Below, one piece after another: positions 35,001-42,647 of a stretch of 64,000 nucleotides of DNA. The first letter of the stretch is position 1. Each line of letters starts with the position of its first letter. The stretch comes from Lachnospiraceae bacterium (lineage in GTDB: Bacteria; Bacillota; Clostridia; Lachnospirales; Lachnospiraceae), in NCBI GenBank assembly GCA_017465475.1, contig JAFTWC010000018.1, forward strand, positions 1-64,000, read 5' to 3'. The notes below the pieces were generated by a model that was given only the letters and a program-made list of their open reading frames with translations, had not been told where the DNA came from and did no database searches. The translations under genes and the position numbers were made by a program.

Positions 35001-35304
35001 GACATCCTTCGGTGCAAGTCAGGCAAATCTTGATGATGATGATATGGATGTACTTCAGTCATGTCTGCCGATTACACTGAAGTATTTGACATTAGTATCT
35101 AATCCGAATATAACGGAAATAACGTTGCACGGATTTACGGAGTTAGTATCACTGCAATTAGCGGATTGTACCGGTTTGACCTCTGTTGATTTGACAGGAT
35201 GTAATCCTACCGGAGCATTAACAGTAGTGACCAGTGGTACGAATATAAGACAGACGGATATTGTGGGCTGGCAGGCTCATTGGACATGTATAAAGGAAGA
35301 TTAA
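32083..35304 (+). CDS. FecR-domain lipoprotein with Pro/Thr linker, Cys-motif repeats and leucine-rich repeats
   Basis: A 1073-residue secreted protein. Residues 1-29 form a lipoprotein-like signal ending CAGC (C29). Residues about 38-210 are a FecR-type beta domain (VSGTVTVTKD, ARFVLDGDKYAKL, NTPNAVLAIRGTFF). Residues 310-465 are a PTATPxP linker of tandem repeats. Residues 465-690 contain about six Cys-motif repeats of the form ATCTxxG...CxxC...IPAxGH, common in Lachnospiraceae surface proteins. An EF-hand-like loop DTDGSGYLLGDE (about 727-738) precedes roughly ten LRRs (LTSLDVSGCTGLTSL type). FecR domains often accompany CHASE2 and sigma/cyclase signalling, so it may relay envelope or polysaccharide contact to the cyclase. 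Confidence 0.88.
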   Translation: MIQKKAERFKRVWGVLMMALLPVLICAGCTDGDFTFRTISVAEVSGTVTVTKDTSSYKAYVGMVLQEGHEITTEKDSYARFVLDGDKYAKLEEESKVVFETVGELGSGKTRIRLERGSVTGEIVKPLGKDEEFVINTPNAVLAIRGTFFRIDIRETERGDVVTDVMIYSGAVAARRVFPDGTMSREEVLINAGRQATICMTEDDTFYVLADEKGEEVFIDPELFVPEEGETLDVTTPIQTEEISDGDLVDLYFASQNGHEMFVPIEELEQKLEDREIEVETYTPVYTVVEQVLELYGAKEGTEKPEITLLPTPSPRPTATAKPKPAATETPKPTATATPTATATPEPTIKPEPTATPMPELTATPTPKPTATATPTATAKPKPTATPKPTVKPKPTATATPKPTATPKPTATPVPTATPTPKPTATPVPTATPTPKPTATPVPTATPKPTATPWPTQPIQPSQPTHEHTEQWVTTEATCTQSGVTRVTCMTCGAELSREVIPAKGHVWETEYTTDTPATCTTAGSRSIHCENCNEKKDEIEIPAGHSFGEWQTTVESTCFSHGEVERSCSVCGETEHGYKGMLEHDYEEDFTVDEAATCSAEGSKSRHCKNCEATTDVTAIPMMDHTEDAGGTEECHLMCSVCGTTLEDGSFHSITSEVTKTAKCVEAGETTYTCTCGYSYTEEIAALGHFKALFDASDTYCDRCGTRWVEIDSVNFPDEMFCTYVRQFDTDGSGYLLGDELAAVTTINIAGTDTQDGGYRDLSFIGMFPELTTLNCAYNSSITSIDLSSNTKLTQLDVTGCDGLTTLNVMDCAELTSLDVSGCTGLTSLGASNSGLTILTLPASNAALVSLNVSNTQITQLDLSGCIALESITVDGSKLDTLRINETSTPAVTYISAAGCTALRTLNVSVGYDALETLNVSGCSSLGSLQLSLCANLSSLNVSGCTGMTSLDIGSTKVADMGTIGLDGLISLTSFGASQANLDDDDMDVLQSCLPITLKYLTLVSNPNITEITLHGFTELVSLQLADCTGLTSVDLTGCNPTGALTVVTSGTNIRQTDIVGWQAHWTCIKED
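33010..33450 (+). repeat. Tandem coding repeat (Pro-Thr-Ala linker) in the FecR/LRR gene
   Basis: Units close to CCGACGGCAACGCCGACACC recur with variation, encoding PTATPxPK. The last three larger units (33312-33435) are almost identical, so strand slippage could change linker length in frame. A similar but separate tract sits in the xylanase gene (20700-20960). Confidence 0.75.
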
Positions 35305-35316
35305 GGAGGCTGCTTT

Positions 35317-36462
35317 ATGCGGGAAGAAACTATTACACAGCTTAAGAAGCTATCTACGCCGAAGACCTTTGCGAAAAATGAATACATTTGTTACGAAGGA
35401 CAGCCGGGGGAGGAGATGCATATCATCTTAAAAGGCTCGGTAGGTGTGTTTGTGACAGGAGCCATCGGGACATTAAATCAGGTGGCTACCATAAAAAGCG
35501 GAGATTTTTTCGGGGAGATGGCGATTTTTGACAATCTTCCCCGCAGCGCATCCTGTATTGCGTTGGAGGACACGGTTACGGTGGCAGTAAATAAGCAGAA
35601 TCTGCAGGATTTTATTGCATTCTGCCCGGATATGGCAAAGCAGATTTTGGAGAACATGAGCGGTCGTATCCGGAAGCTGGATGAAGAGCTTTACAAAAAC
35701 AATCGCTTTGTAAAGAATCGTCATGTACCGCGGTTTAAGATCCCGGGAGAATGCAGGGGCGGCTATCGGGCGAGAAAGCCGTATACGGACCCGAAATTAA
35801 TGGTGGAATACAAACAGGCCTGTCCGATTTGCGGGAAAGCGGTATCGGTAAAGGATTTGAAGCGTAATACGCTGGAAGTCAGGGAGTTATCCATGGATTG
35901 CCGAGTGCATTATGCGGGAGTAGACCCGTTATGGTTTGAGATTATTTCCTGTCCGTATTGCCATTATACCAACCACTATTTGAAGTTTTTCGGAGTGAAT
36001 CAGTTTGAGTTTGAGGAAGTGAAGAAGATTCTTCTGAATGAACATAAGCCGGTGGTGGAAGCACGGTTTGAGAAACGGACAGATACGGATATTTTGGTGA
36101 TGCAGTATTTGCAGGCCATTCACATCAACGAACATATCAATGCAGGCGGAAATGTGCTCATCGGAAATCTGTGGAGAAGTCTGTATTGGCTTGCAAAGGA
36201 TGCCAACGACAGAGACTTTTCGGTGTATTGTGCGAAGATGGCCATTGAAAAGTATCAGGCGGCACTGGAAGAAAACCGCTTTTTTGACGGAGTAGAACGG
36301 TCTTCCACGGCGTTGTCCTTAGTGAATCTGATGGTATTTTGTAATACATGGACGGTGCAGCGGTATGTGAATATCGCCTTAGAGAGTCCGGATGCACGGG
36401 TGACAGAGCATGCGGTGAAGTTAAAGGCACAGATTGAGCGCCGGGAGCAAGAGCAGAAGTAA
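35317..36462 (+). CDS. Cyclic-nucleotide-binding protein with DUF2225-type zinc-ribbon/helical domain
   Basis: A 381-residue cytoplasmic protein. Residues 10-125 are a CRP-type cNMP-binding domain with the phosphate-binding cassette FGEMAIFDNLPRSASC (E67 and R76 contact cyclic nucleotide). There is no HTH; instead residues about 168-230 hold Cys pairs (ACPICGKAV and CPYCHYTNH) followed by a helical region, matching the DUF2225 architecture. It therefore probably binds cAMP but acts through protein contacts rather than as a CRP repressor. ATG 35317 follows AGGAGG by 7 bases. It is the last gene of the CHASE2-cyclase operon and the predicted receptor of its product. Confidence 0.87.
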   Translation: MREETITQLKKLSTPKTFAKNEYICYEGQPGEEMHIILKGSVGVFVTGAIGTLNQVATIKSGDFFGEMAIFDNLPRSASCIALEDTVTVAVNKQNLQDFIAFCPDMAKQILENMSGRIRKLDEELYKNNRFVKNRHVPRFKIPGECRGGYRARKPYTDPKLMVEYKQACPICGKAVSVKDLKRNTLEVRELSMDCRVHYAGVDPLWFEIISCPYCHYTNHYLKFFGVNQFEFEEVKKILLNEHKPVVEARFEKRTDTDILVMQYLQAIHINEHINAGGNVLIGNLWRSLYWLAKDANDRDFSVYCAKMAIEKYQAALEENRFFDGVERSSTALSLVNLMVFCNTWTVQRYVNIALESPDARVTEHAVKLKAQIERREQEQK

Positions 36463-36501
36463 CGTATGAATTTACAGTAAGAAATCGGAACATGATATAA
36501 C

Positions 36502-36541
36502 CCGGGGGTTTTGTATTAGCATGCAGAACCCCGGATTTTTT
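36502..36541 (+). terminator. Terminator of the cAMP operon
   Basis: CCGGGG-G-TTTTG (from 36502) pairs with CAGAACCCCGG (ending 36534) around a central loop, followed by ATTTTTT. Confidence 0.75.
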
Positions 36542-36584
36542 ACGCTATAGGAAGTTGTTGCTTGAAGCGACCCGCCGCAGGCGG

Positions 36585-36612
36585 AGAATCTCGCTTGCGA
36601 GATTCTTTGTTC
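36585..36612 (+). terminator. Second hairpin before the PfkB gene
   Basis: AGAATCTCGC (36585-36594), loop TT, GCGAGATTCT (36597-36606), then TTGTTCT; preceded by a smaller CCGCC/GGCGG hairpin (36572-36584). It could be a backup terminator or a REP-like element. Confidence 0.5.
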
Positions 36613-36657
36613 TAAGTTTAAACTACATATGATTCTATGGAAAAAGGAGAGATCACT

Positions 36658-37506
36658 TTGAATAGAGAGCAAAAGAACCGAGAAAAGGGAATGAAAGGTC
36701 TTTTCGTAGGCCTTTGTACCAAAGATATCTTATATTACACCGATGACTTACCTAGTCACAATCACAAATCCAAAACCGAAGACTTTGCCACCTACATCGG
36801 TGGTCCGGCAGCCAATGCTGCCATCACGTATGCGGCATTAGGCGGTGATGCGACGCTGGCCACCTGTCTCGGAGACAGTACGGAGAGCCGGGCTATGATA
36901 GAGGAGTTGAACGGTTATGGGGTAAGGGTGCTCAATTATGCCGAGTATGACACTGTACCGAATACGGCGTGTATTGTGGTGTCAAGTGATGGAAAGCGGA
37001 CCATTTTAAGCGGACAACACGGATTTACCGTAAATCGGGAATTTGACTTGGATTCATATGATTTTGCACTTTTTGATTGTAATCAGCAGGAAATTTCTCT
37101 GGATATTTTGAGCGATTTCGGAGCGTTGGAAGGAAAGGCGGTCGTTTTGGATGCGGGAAGCATTAAGCCGAACATTGAAAAGTTCCTGGGGAGAGCTGAT
37201 ATTGTGATTGCCTCCGAGGATTTTAAGGATGAGGCAGGGAAGAACGTATTCGAAATGGAATGTAATGCGATGCACAAGGCCATTACCCGAGGAGAACGCC
37301 CGATTTTGTACGGGGGGAAGGAATTTCCGGTAGAGCCTGTGAATGCGGTGGATACCTTAGGCGCAGGAGATATTTTCCACGGAGCATTTTGTTTCGGATA
37401 TTTTGAAAAAGGGTATTCTTGTGAAGAAGCCCTTGTGTTTGCCGGTAAGGTGGCAAGCGAGAGTGTGAAGTATCGTGGCCCGAGAGAGTGGATGAAGCAT
37501 CGATAG
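36658..37506 (+). CDS. PfkB-family carbohydrate kinase
   Basis: A 282-residue ribokinase-type sugar kinase. Features are the N-terminal GLFVGLCTKDILY strand, the YIGGPAANAAITYAALG substrate motif, VVLDAGSIKPN and the C-terminal signature DTLGAGDIFHGAF with the catalytic Asp of GAGD. The sugar substrate is not predictable; the family covers ribose, fructose, adenosine and ketodeoxygluconate kinases. TTG 36658 is chosen because AAGGAGA lies 7 bases upstream; ATG 36637 and ATG 36691 lack proper sites. It is monocistronic, preceded by two hairpins. Confidence 0.88.
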   Translation: MNREQKNREKGMKGLFVGLCTKDILYYTDDLPSHNHKSKTEDFATYIGGPAANAAITYAALGGDATLATCLGDSTESRAMIEELNGYGVRVLNYAEYDTVPNTACIVVSSDGKRTILSGQHGFTVNREFDLDSYDFALFDCNQQEISLDILSDFGALEGKAVVLDAGSIKPNIEKFLGRADIVIASEDFKDEAGKNVFEMECNAMHKAITRGERPILYGGKEFPVEPVNAVDTLGAGDIFHGAFCFGYFEKGYSCEEALVFAGKVASESVKYRGPREWMKHR

Positions 37507-37649
37507 AGAACAAAATAAAATTTTCAACTTTTTAAAAAAACTTTTTTAAAACTTTTGAAGTAATCTCCTTCTTCTTGTGTGATATTTTGGTTCTTTGATG
37601 CGTTCATTAAGTGAAAAGCTTTTCAAGAGAAGAAAATGAGGTGAATGGT

Positions 37650-38126
37650 TTGGACACAAAAGAATATGAGCGACTGGTAAACTTGTATCTGAACAGCATT
37701 TACCGCGTGGCATTTAACGGATGTGCTTGTAGCAGCGATGCGGAGGATGTGACACAGAACACGTTCATTAAGCTGTGGGAGCGAAAGGAAGCGTTTCCGG
37801 ATGATGATTATGCCAGAAGGTGGTTAATCCGGGTGGCGGTAAACGAGTGTAAGAGCTTGTGGAGGACGGCATGGAAACGGAAAACGACTTATCTGGAAGA
37901 AGCAGAGAGGGAGCCGGTGTTTTCTGTACCGGAGAAAAGCGACTTGTATTATGCGGTGAGGGAGCTTCCTGTAAACTACCGGCAGATTGTACATTTATAT
38001 TATTTTGAAGAGTATAGTGTAAAGGATATCGCACGGCTTATGAAGCTCTCGGAAACAGCGGTTCAGACGAGACTCCTCAGAGCAAGGCAGAAGCTGAAGG
38101 AAAAGCTAAAGGAGGCATGGAAATGA
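37650..38126 (+). CDS. ECF-type RNA polymerase sigma factor
   Basis: A 158-residue extracytoplasmic-function sigma factor. Region 2 (NLYLNSIYRVAFNG, DAEDVTQNTFIKLWERKEAF, then RRWLIRVAVNECKSLWR) and region 4 (LPVNYRQIVHLYYFEEYSVKDIARLM, with the HTH ending ETAVQTRLLRARQKLKEKL) are complete; region 3 is absent as expected. TTG 37650 has GAGGTG 6 bases upstream and gives the usual N-terminus MDTKEYERLV; the in-frame GTG 37611 lacks a site. Its stop overlaps the ATG of the membrane partner, the normal layout of sigma/anti-sigma pairs. The regulon is unknown. Confidence 0.93.
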   Translation: MDTKEYERLVNLYLNSIYRVAFNGCACSSDAEDVTQNTFIKLWERKEAFPDDDYARRWLIRVAVNECKSLWRTAWKRKTTYLEEAEREPVFSVPEKSDLYYAVRELPVNYRQIVHLYYFEEYSVKDIARLMKLSETAVQTRLLRARQKLKEKLKEAWK

Positions 38127-38833
38127 GAGGAGAAGAACAAAACAGAAGCTTTTATAAAGAAACATTTGAAGAACTTCCGGTGCCGGAGAGACTGGTAGAA
38201 AAGGTAGGTAAGATAAGCGAAGGGACAGAAAAGAGGAAAAGGACGGTTGCCGGAGGTGTGATGCGGAAAGTGGCAATGGCTGCGGCTATCCTGGTGGTTC
38301 TTTTTGCGGGAAGCAACGGAATAGCCTATGCTATGACAGGAGAAACCTGGCTGGAAGCAATGATGGTTCGGATTGATATCGAGGGAGAGGAATACGATGT
38401 AGAATTGAGGGAACATCAGCTTAGAAGCGGTGAAACCATCTATATCGGCGATATAGAGACGGAAAACGATGAGGAATATCGTGTTCAAGTGTTCAAACCG
38501 GGACAGGAAGTGAGAACGTGTTTTGAGATGGCGGATGCCGAAATGTGTTTTGAAGAGGACAGAATCTATATTTTGGATGACGGTTTGGAACTTGATATTA
38601 CCGAGGATTTCCGAGATGATGGTCGTGCAAAGGGAACCTATGAAGTAAACGGTATTCTGAAAGGATATAGTCTCTGGGAAAGGGACGGAAAAAAGTGCTG
38701 TTGGATGGAAATTCTTTATGACGGAGAAAAAGAAAATGTATGGCTTAGAGATTGGCTGCCGGAGGGACTTCCGACCGAAAAAACACGGGAGTCTGAAAAG
38801 CAGGAACCGCCGACACCGATATCGGAACGATAA
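38123..38833 (+). CDS. Single-pass membrane protein, probable anti-sigma factor
   Basis: A 236-residue protein with a short N-terminal cytoplasmic part (1-48, FEELPVPERLVEKVGKI), one membrane helix (about 50-72, AAILVVLFAGSNGIAYAM) and an acidic extracytoplasmic domain with no recognised fold, ending in a Pro/Glu-rich tail. ATG 38123 has GGAGG 7 bases upstream and overlaps the sigma stop (ATGA). Position and topology make it the likely anti-sigma factor, although no zinc-type HxxxCxxC motif is present in the N-terminus. Confidence 0.75.
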   Translation: MRGEEQNRSFYKETFEELPVPERLVEKVGKISEGTEKRKRTVAGGVMRKVAMAAAILVVLFAGSNGIAYAMTGETWLEAMMVRIDIEGEEYDVELREHQLRSGETIYIGDIETENDEEYRVQVFKPGQEVRTCFEMADAEMCFEEDRIYILDDGLELDITEDFRDDGRAKGTYEVNGILKGYSLWERDGKKCCWMEILYDGEKENVWLRDWLPEGLPTEKTRESEKQEPPTPISER

Positions 38834-38848
38834 GACGATAAAATGAAA

Positions 38849-38954
38849 ATCTTACCATTCGGAAAGGAAACTTATACGTTTTAGATGGTAAGGTTTTACC
38901 TGAGTTTTTCAAATGTACCATTAGAATGTATATTTTGCACTTTTCAATGGTAAA
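38849..38954. other. Two consecutive TACCAT/ATGGTA dyads downstream of the anti-sigma gene
   Basis: CTTACCAT (38851-38858) matches ATGGTAAG (38885-38892), and TACCATT (38916-38922) matches AATGGTA (38946-38952). The same half-site is used four times in alternating orientation. It could be a weak terminator region or a protein-binding site. No gene is seen in 38834-39100. Confidence 0.35.
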
Positions 38955-39025
38955 AAGAACAGGTGGAGCCTGCCGGGGATGATTTTTCGGGCATGTGGTG
39001 CATAGTATGAAGGTTGAATAACAGA

Positions 39026-39064
39026 GAGGGCATCCCTTAGTTGAGCTGACTTTGGGATGCCCTT
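39026..39064 (-). terminator. Hairpin downstream of the minus-strand PFOR operon
   Basis: GAGGGCATCCC and GGGATGCCCT form a strong stem with a 17-base loop. On the minus strand it is followed by CTCTGTTATTC, only moderately T-rich. Confidence 0.5.
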
Positions 39065-39100
39065 GCTTTGTTGATTAAATTATCCGCATGAGGGAGACTC

Positions 39101-42100
39101 TTACATCTCTTCCATTGTCTTATACTTCTGATACCGTATACCGGAATCTTCCTTTGCGGCCTTAAATAAGGTTTCCGCATGCTCCGGGAAGGTACGTTTA
39201 AGTGCTGCGTAACGGGTTTCGCCTTCAAGGAATTCTTCGTAGTCTAAGCTCGGCTCCTTGGAATCCACGGTAAGCGGCTTTTCAGCGTTCGGGTTGTAGC
39301 GGTATAAAATCCAGTAACCTGCGTCCACGGCACGCTTCATTTCCTGCTGTACGTTTGCCATGCCGGCCTTAATGCCGTGAGCTGCACACGGAGTGTAAGC
39401 AATGATGACAGACGGTCCCTTATGTTCCTCTGCTTCCTTTACAGCCTTGATGAGTTGGTTCGGGTCAGCGCCCATGGCAACCTGTGCCACGTATACATTG
39501 CCGTAGGTCTGGAAGATAGCACCTAAGTCTTTCTTTCTACTTCTCTTACCTGCGGAAGCAAACTGTGCTACGGCACCCAGCGGAGTTGCCTTGGAGCTCT
39601 GACCGCCGGTGTTACTGTAAATCTCGGTATCTACGACAAATACGTTAATATCTTCGCCGCTGGCTACTACGTGATCCAAACCGCCGAAGCCGATATCGTA
39701 TGCCCAACCGTCACCGCCGAACATCCAGAAACATTTCTTCGCTAACTGGTCCTTACGTTCCAAAATCTTCGCTGCGGTTGCAGAATTCATCTTTTCAAGC
39801 TCAGCCACCAAAGCGTCGGTGGTCTGACGGGACTGATCAAAATCATCAAAACTGTCTAACCAGTTCTTTGCGACTTCACTGCCGGTTTCTGCGGCATATG
39901 CTTCTACCAAAGCCTTTTGTGCCTGACGCTGCTGCTTCACGGATAAGAACATACCCATAGCAAGCTCTGCGTTGTTCTCAAATAAGCTGTTGGTCCAAGC
40001 CGGTCCGAAACCGCGCTTGTTGGTAGTGTACGGAATGCCAGGCATCGGGGAGCCCCAAGCCTGGGAACAACCGGTTGCGTTTGCCCAGTATACACGGTCG
40101 CCGAAGAGCTGGGTCAGAAGCTTTGCGTACGGAGTTTCGCCACAACCTGCGCAGGCAGCGGAGAACTCGATAAGCGGCTGACGGAACTGGCTTCCCTTAA
40201 TGGTGTAAGGGGAGAAGAGATCGCCCTTATCGGAAACGGAAAGTCCATAGTTCCACAAAATATTCTTTTCTTCATTTAATTCAACCGGCTCCATGGTAAT
40301 TGCTTTTTCCTTGGCCGGACAGCAAGCTACACAGCTGCCGCATCCGGTACAATCGTAAGCAGAAATCTGCATGGAGAAATGTAGTCCCTTTGCCGCCGGA
40401 CCGTTGGCCGGTGCTGTCACAAAGCCTTCCGGAGCGTTTGCCTTTTCTTCATCGTTCAATAAGTACGGGCGGATAACCGCGTGCGGACATACGAGAGCAC
40501 ACTTGTTACACTGGATACATTTCTGTGCATCCCAAACCGGAACCTGAAGAGCAATACCGCGCTTTTCGTAAGCGGTAAGGCCAAGGTCGATACGGCCGTC
40601 TTCATAGCCCTTAAATGCGCTGACCGGAAGGTCGTCGCCCTTTTGCTTGTTAATCGGCTCTAAAATGCCGGTTACGACAGAAGGAACATCCAGTGCAGCG
40701 GCTGCTTCGGATACTTCCTCTGCATCCTTCCAGGAAGCCGGAACTTCTACTTTTACAATCTTTGTTGCGCCTGCGTCGATGGCAGCTACGTTACGGGCTA
40801 CCACATCGTCACCCTTCGCAAAATAGGTCTTCTTGGTAGCGGCCTTAATCATATCCAGTGCTTCCGTGGTCGGAATAACTTCCATGAGAGCAAAGAAGGA
40901 AGCCTGAAGGACCGTATTGGTGTGACTGCCGAGGCCTAACTCCTGGGCAATCTTATTTGCATCAATAACATAGAAGTTGATGTTCTTTTCAGCAATCTGA
41001 CGACGTACCTTTGCCGGGATATGAGCGGTCAACTCTTCTCCGGTCCAGCTGCAGTTAAGAAGGAAGGTGCCGCCTTCTACAATCTCATCTACAATGTCGT
41101 ACTGGGTAATGTAGCTTTGGTTGTGGCATGCTACGAAATCGGCGCTCTTTACATAGTAGGAGCTGGTAATCGGTTCGTCGGAGAAACGCAGGTGGGACTT
41201 GGTTACACCAAAGGATTTTTTTGCATCATATTCAAAATAAGCTTGTGCGAACTTATCGGTATTATCGTTAATAATACGAACGGTATTGTGGTTTGCACCT
41301 ACGGTACCGTCACCGCCCAGCCCCCAGAACTTACAACGGATGACACCGGCCTTTGCATCAGAGAACGGCTTAACCGGTAAGGAGAGATGGGTGACATCAT
41401 CGTTGATACCAATGGTGAAGTTGGTTTTCGGAACGGCAGAAGAAAGATTTTCAAATACTGCTAAAATCTGTGCCGGATCCGTATCTTTGGAACTTAAACC
41501 ATAACGGCCGCCGATAACCTTAATATTTCTGTCGGAACTCATAAGTACGCTGCATACGTCCTCGAATAACGGCTCGCCTGCGCTGCCCATTGCCTTACAA
41601 CGGTCAAGCACTGCAATGCGCTTTACACTTTCCGGAAGAGCTTTTAAGAAATACTCTGCAGAGAACGGACGGTATAAGTGTACTTGTAAGAAACCTACCT
41701 TCTTGCCTTCTGCGCGAAGAGCATCCACGGCATCCCGGATAACGCCACTGGCAGAACCCATAGCAATGACAACGTCTGTTGCATCCGGATCACCGTAGTA
41801 ATTAAATACATGGTACTCGCGGCCGGTAATCTTTGTGATTTCACCGAGATACTTTTCTACGATGTCTGGAAGGGCATTATAGAATGTGTTGTGAGCTTCT
41901 CGTACCTGGAAGTATACGTCACCGTTTTGTACGGTGTTACGTAAGGTCGGGTGTTCCGGATTTAAGGAACCGTCACGGAACTCTTTTAAAGCATCCTGAT
42001 TGATAAGAGAACCCACCGCATCCATATCAGGAAGCTCGATTTTATTAATCTCATGGGAGGTACGGAAACCGTCGAAGAAATGCATGAACGGAATCCGGCC

Positions 42101-42586
42101 TTCGATGGCGGATAAATGTGCCACAGGAGCAAGGTCGGCTACTTCCTGTACGCTGCCGGAAGACAACATGGCAAATCCGGTTTGGCGACATGCCATAACG
42201 TCGGAGTGGTCGCCGAAAATACTCATGGCATGGGTACCTACGGTACGGGATGCCACATGAAGTACGGCCGGAAGACGCTCACCGGCAATACGGTAGAGAA
42301 CCGGTACCATCAGCATAAGTCCCTGAGAGGACGTATATGTAGTTGCTAAAGAACCGGTCTGCAATGCACCGTGTACGGCGGTGATTGCACCTGCCTCGGA
42401 CTGCATCTCGGTTAAGGTGACGGTCTGGCCGAAGACATTTTTACGTCCCTTTGCGGACCAGGCGTCGGTGAGACCCGCCATCGGAGAAGACGGGGTAATC
42501 GGATAAATTGCGGCTATCTCAGTAAAGGGATAGGCCATATGTGCGGCGGCTTCATTGCCGTCCATGGTAACAAAATTTTTCGCCAT
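39101..42586 (-). CDS. nifJ: Pyruvate:ferredoxin (2-oxoacid:ferredoxin) oxidoreductase, full length, in a T-box operon
   Basis: A 1161-residue single-chain PFOR. Visible are [11 protein letters not shown] near the N-terminus, the CoA/gamma domains, two [4Fe-4S] motifs CIQCNKCALVCPHAV and CTGCGSCVACCPAKEKAI, the third-cluster cysteines including ACAGCGETPY, and the TPP motif GDGWAYDIGFGGLDHV with YSNTGGQSSKAT. The reaction is reversible: 2-oxoacid + CoA to acyl-CoA + CO2 with ferredoxin. ATG 42586 has GAGG upstream; the open frame continues upstream without a site. It starts 61 bases after the acyl-CoA synthetase gene without a clear terminator between, so it probably belongs to the leucine T-box operon, unlike the paralogue at 1-1719. 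Preference for branched oxoacids is possible but unproven. Confidence 0.95.
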   Translation of the reverse strand: MAKNFVTMDGNEAAAHMAYPFTEIAAIYPITPSSPMAGLTDAWSAKGRKNVFGQTVTLTEMQSEAGAITAVHGALQTGSLATTYTSSQGLMLMVPVLYRIAGERLPAVLHVASRTVGTHAMSIFGDHSDVMACRQTGFAMLSSGSVQEVADLAPVAHLSAIEGRIPFMHFFDGFRTSHEINKIELPDMDAVGSLINQDALKEFRDGSLNPEHPTLRNTVQNGDVYFQVREAHNTFYNALPDIVEKYLGEITKITGREYHVFNYYGDPDATDVVIAMGSASGVIRDAVDALRAEGKKVGFLQVHLYRPFSAEYFLKALPESVKRIAVLDRCKAMGSAGEPLFEDVCSVLMSSDRNIKVIGGRYGLSSKDTDPAQILAVFENLSSAVPKTNFTIGINDDVTHLSLPVKPFSDAKAGVIRCKFWGLGGDGTVGANHNTVRIINDNTDKFAQAYFEYDAKKSFGVTKSHLRFSDEPITSSYYVKSADFVACHNQSYITQYDIVDEIVEGGTFLLNCSWTGEELTAHIPAKVRRQIAEKNINFYVIDANKIAQELGLGSHTNTVLQASFFALMEVIPTTEALDMIKAATKKTYFAKGDDVVARNVAAIDAGATKIVKVEVPASWKDAEEVSEAAAALDVPSVVTGILEPINKQKGDDLPVSAFKGYEDGRIDLGLTAYEKRGIALQVPVWDAQKCIQCNKCALVCPHAVIRPYLLNDEEKANAPEGFVTAPANGPAAKGLHFSMQISAYDCTGCGSCVACCPAKEKAITMEPVELNEEKNILWNYGLSVSDKGDLFSPYTIKGSQFRQPLIEFSAACAGCGETPYAKLLTQLFGDRVYWANATGCSQAWGSPMPGIPYTTNKRGFGPAWTNSLFENNAELAMGMFLSVKQQRQAQKALVEAYAAETGSEVAKNWLDSFDDFDQSRQTTDALVAELEKMNSATAAKILERKDQLAKKCFWMFGGDGWAYDIGFGGLDHVVASGEDINVFVVDTEIYSNTGGQSSKATPLGAVAQFASAGKRSRKKDLGAIFQTYGNVYVAQVAMGADPNQLIKAVKEAEEHKGPSVIIAYTPCAAHGIKAGMANVQQEMKRAVDAGYWILYRYNPNAEKPLTVDSKEPSLDYEEFLEGETRYAALKRTFPEHAETLFKAAKEDSGIRYQKYKTMEEM

Positions 42587-42647
42587 GATAAATACCTCAT
42601 TTATTTGATGTAATCGTTTTTCGAAGTGCCGGAAAACCGGCTTCTTC

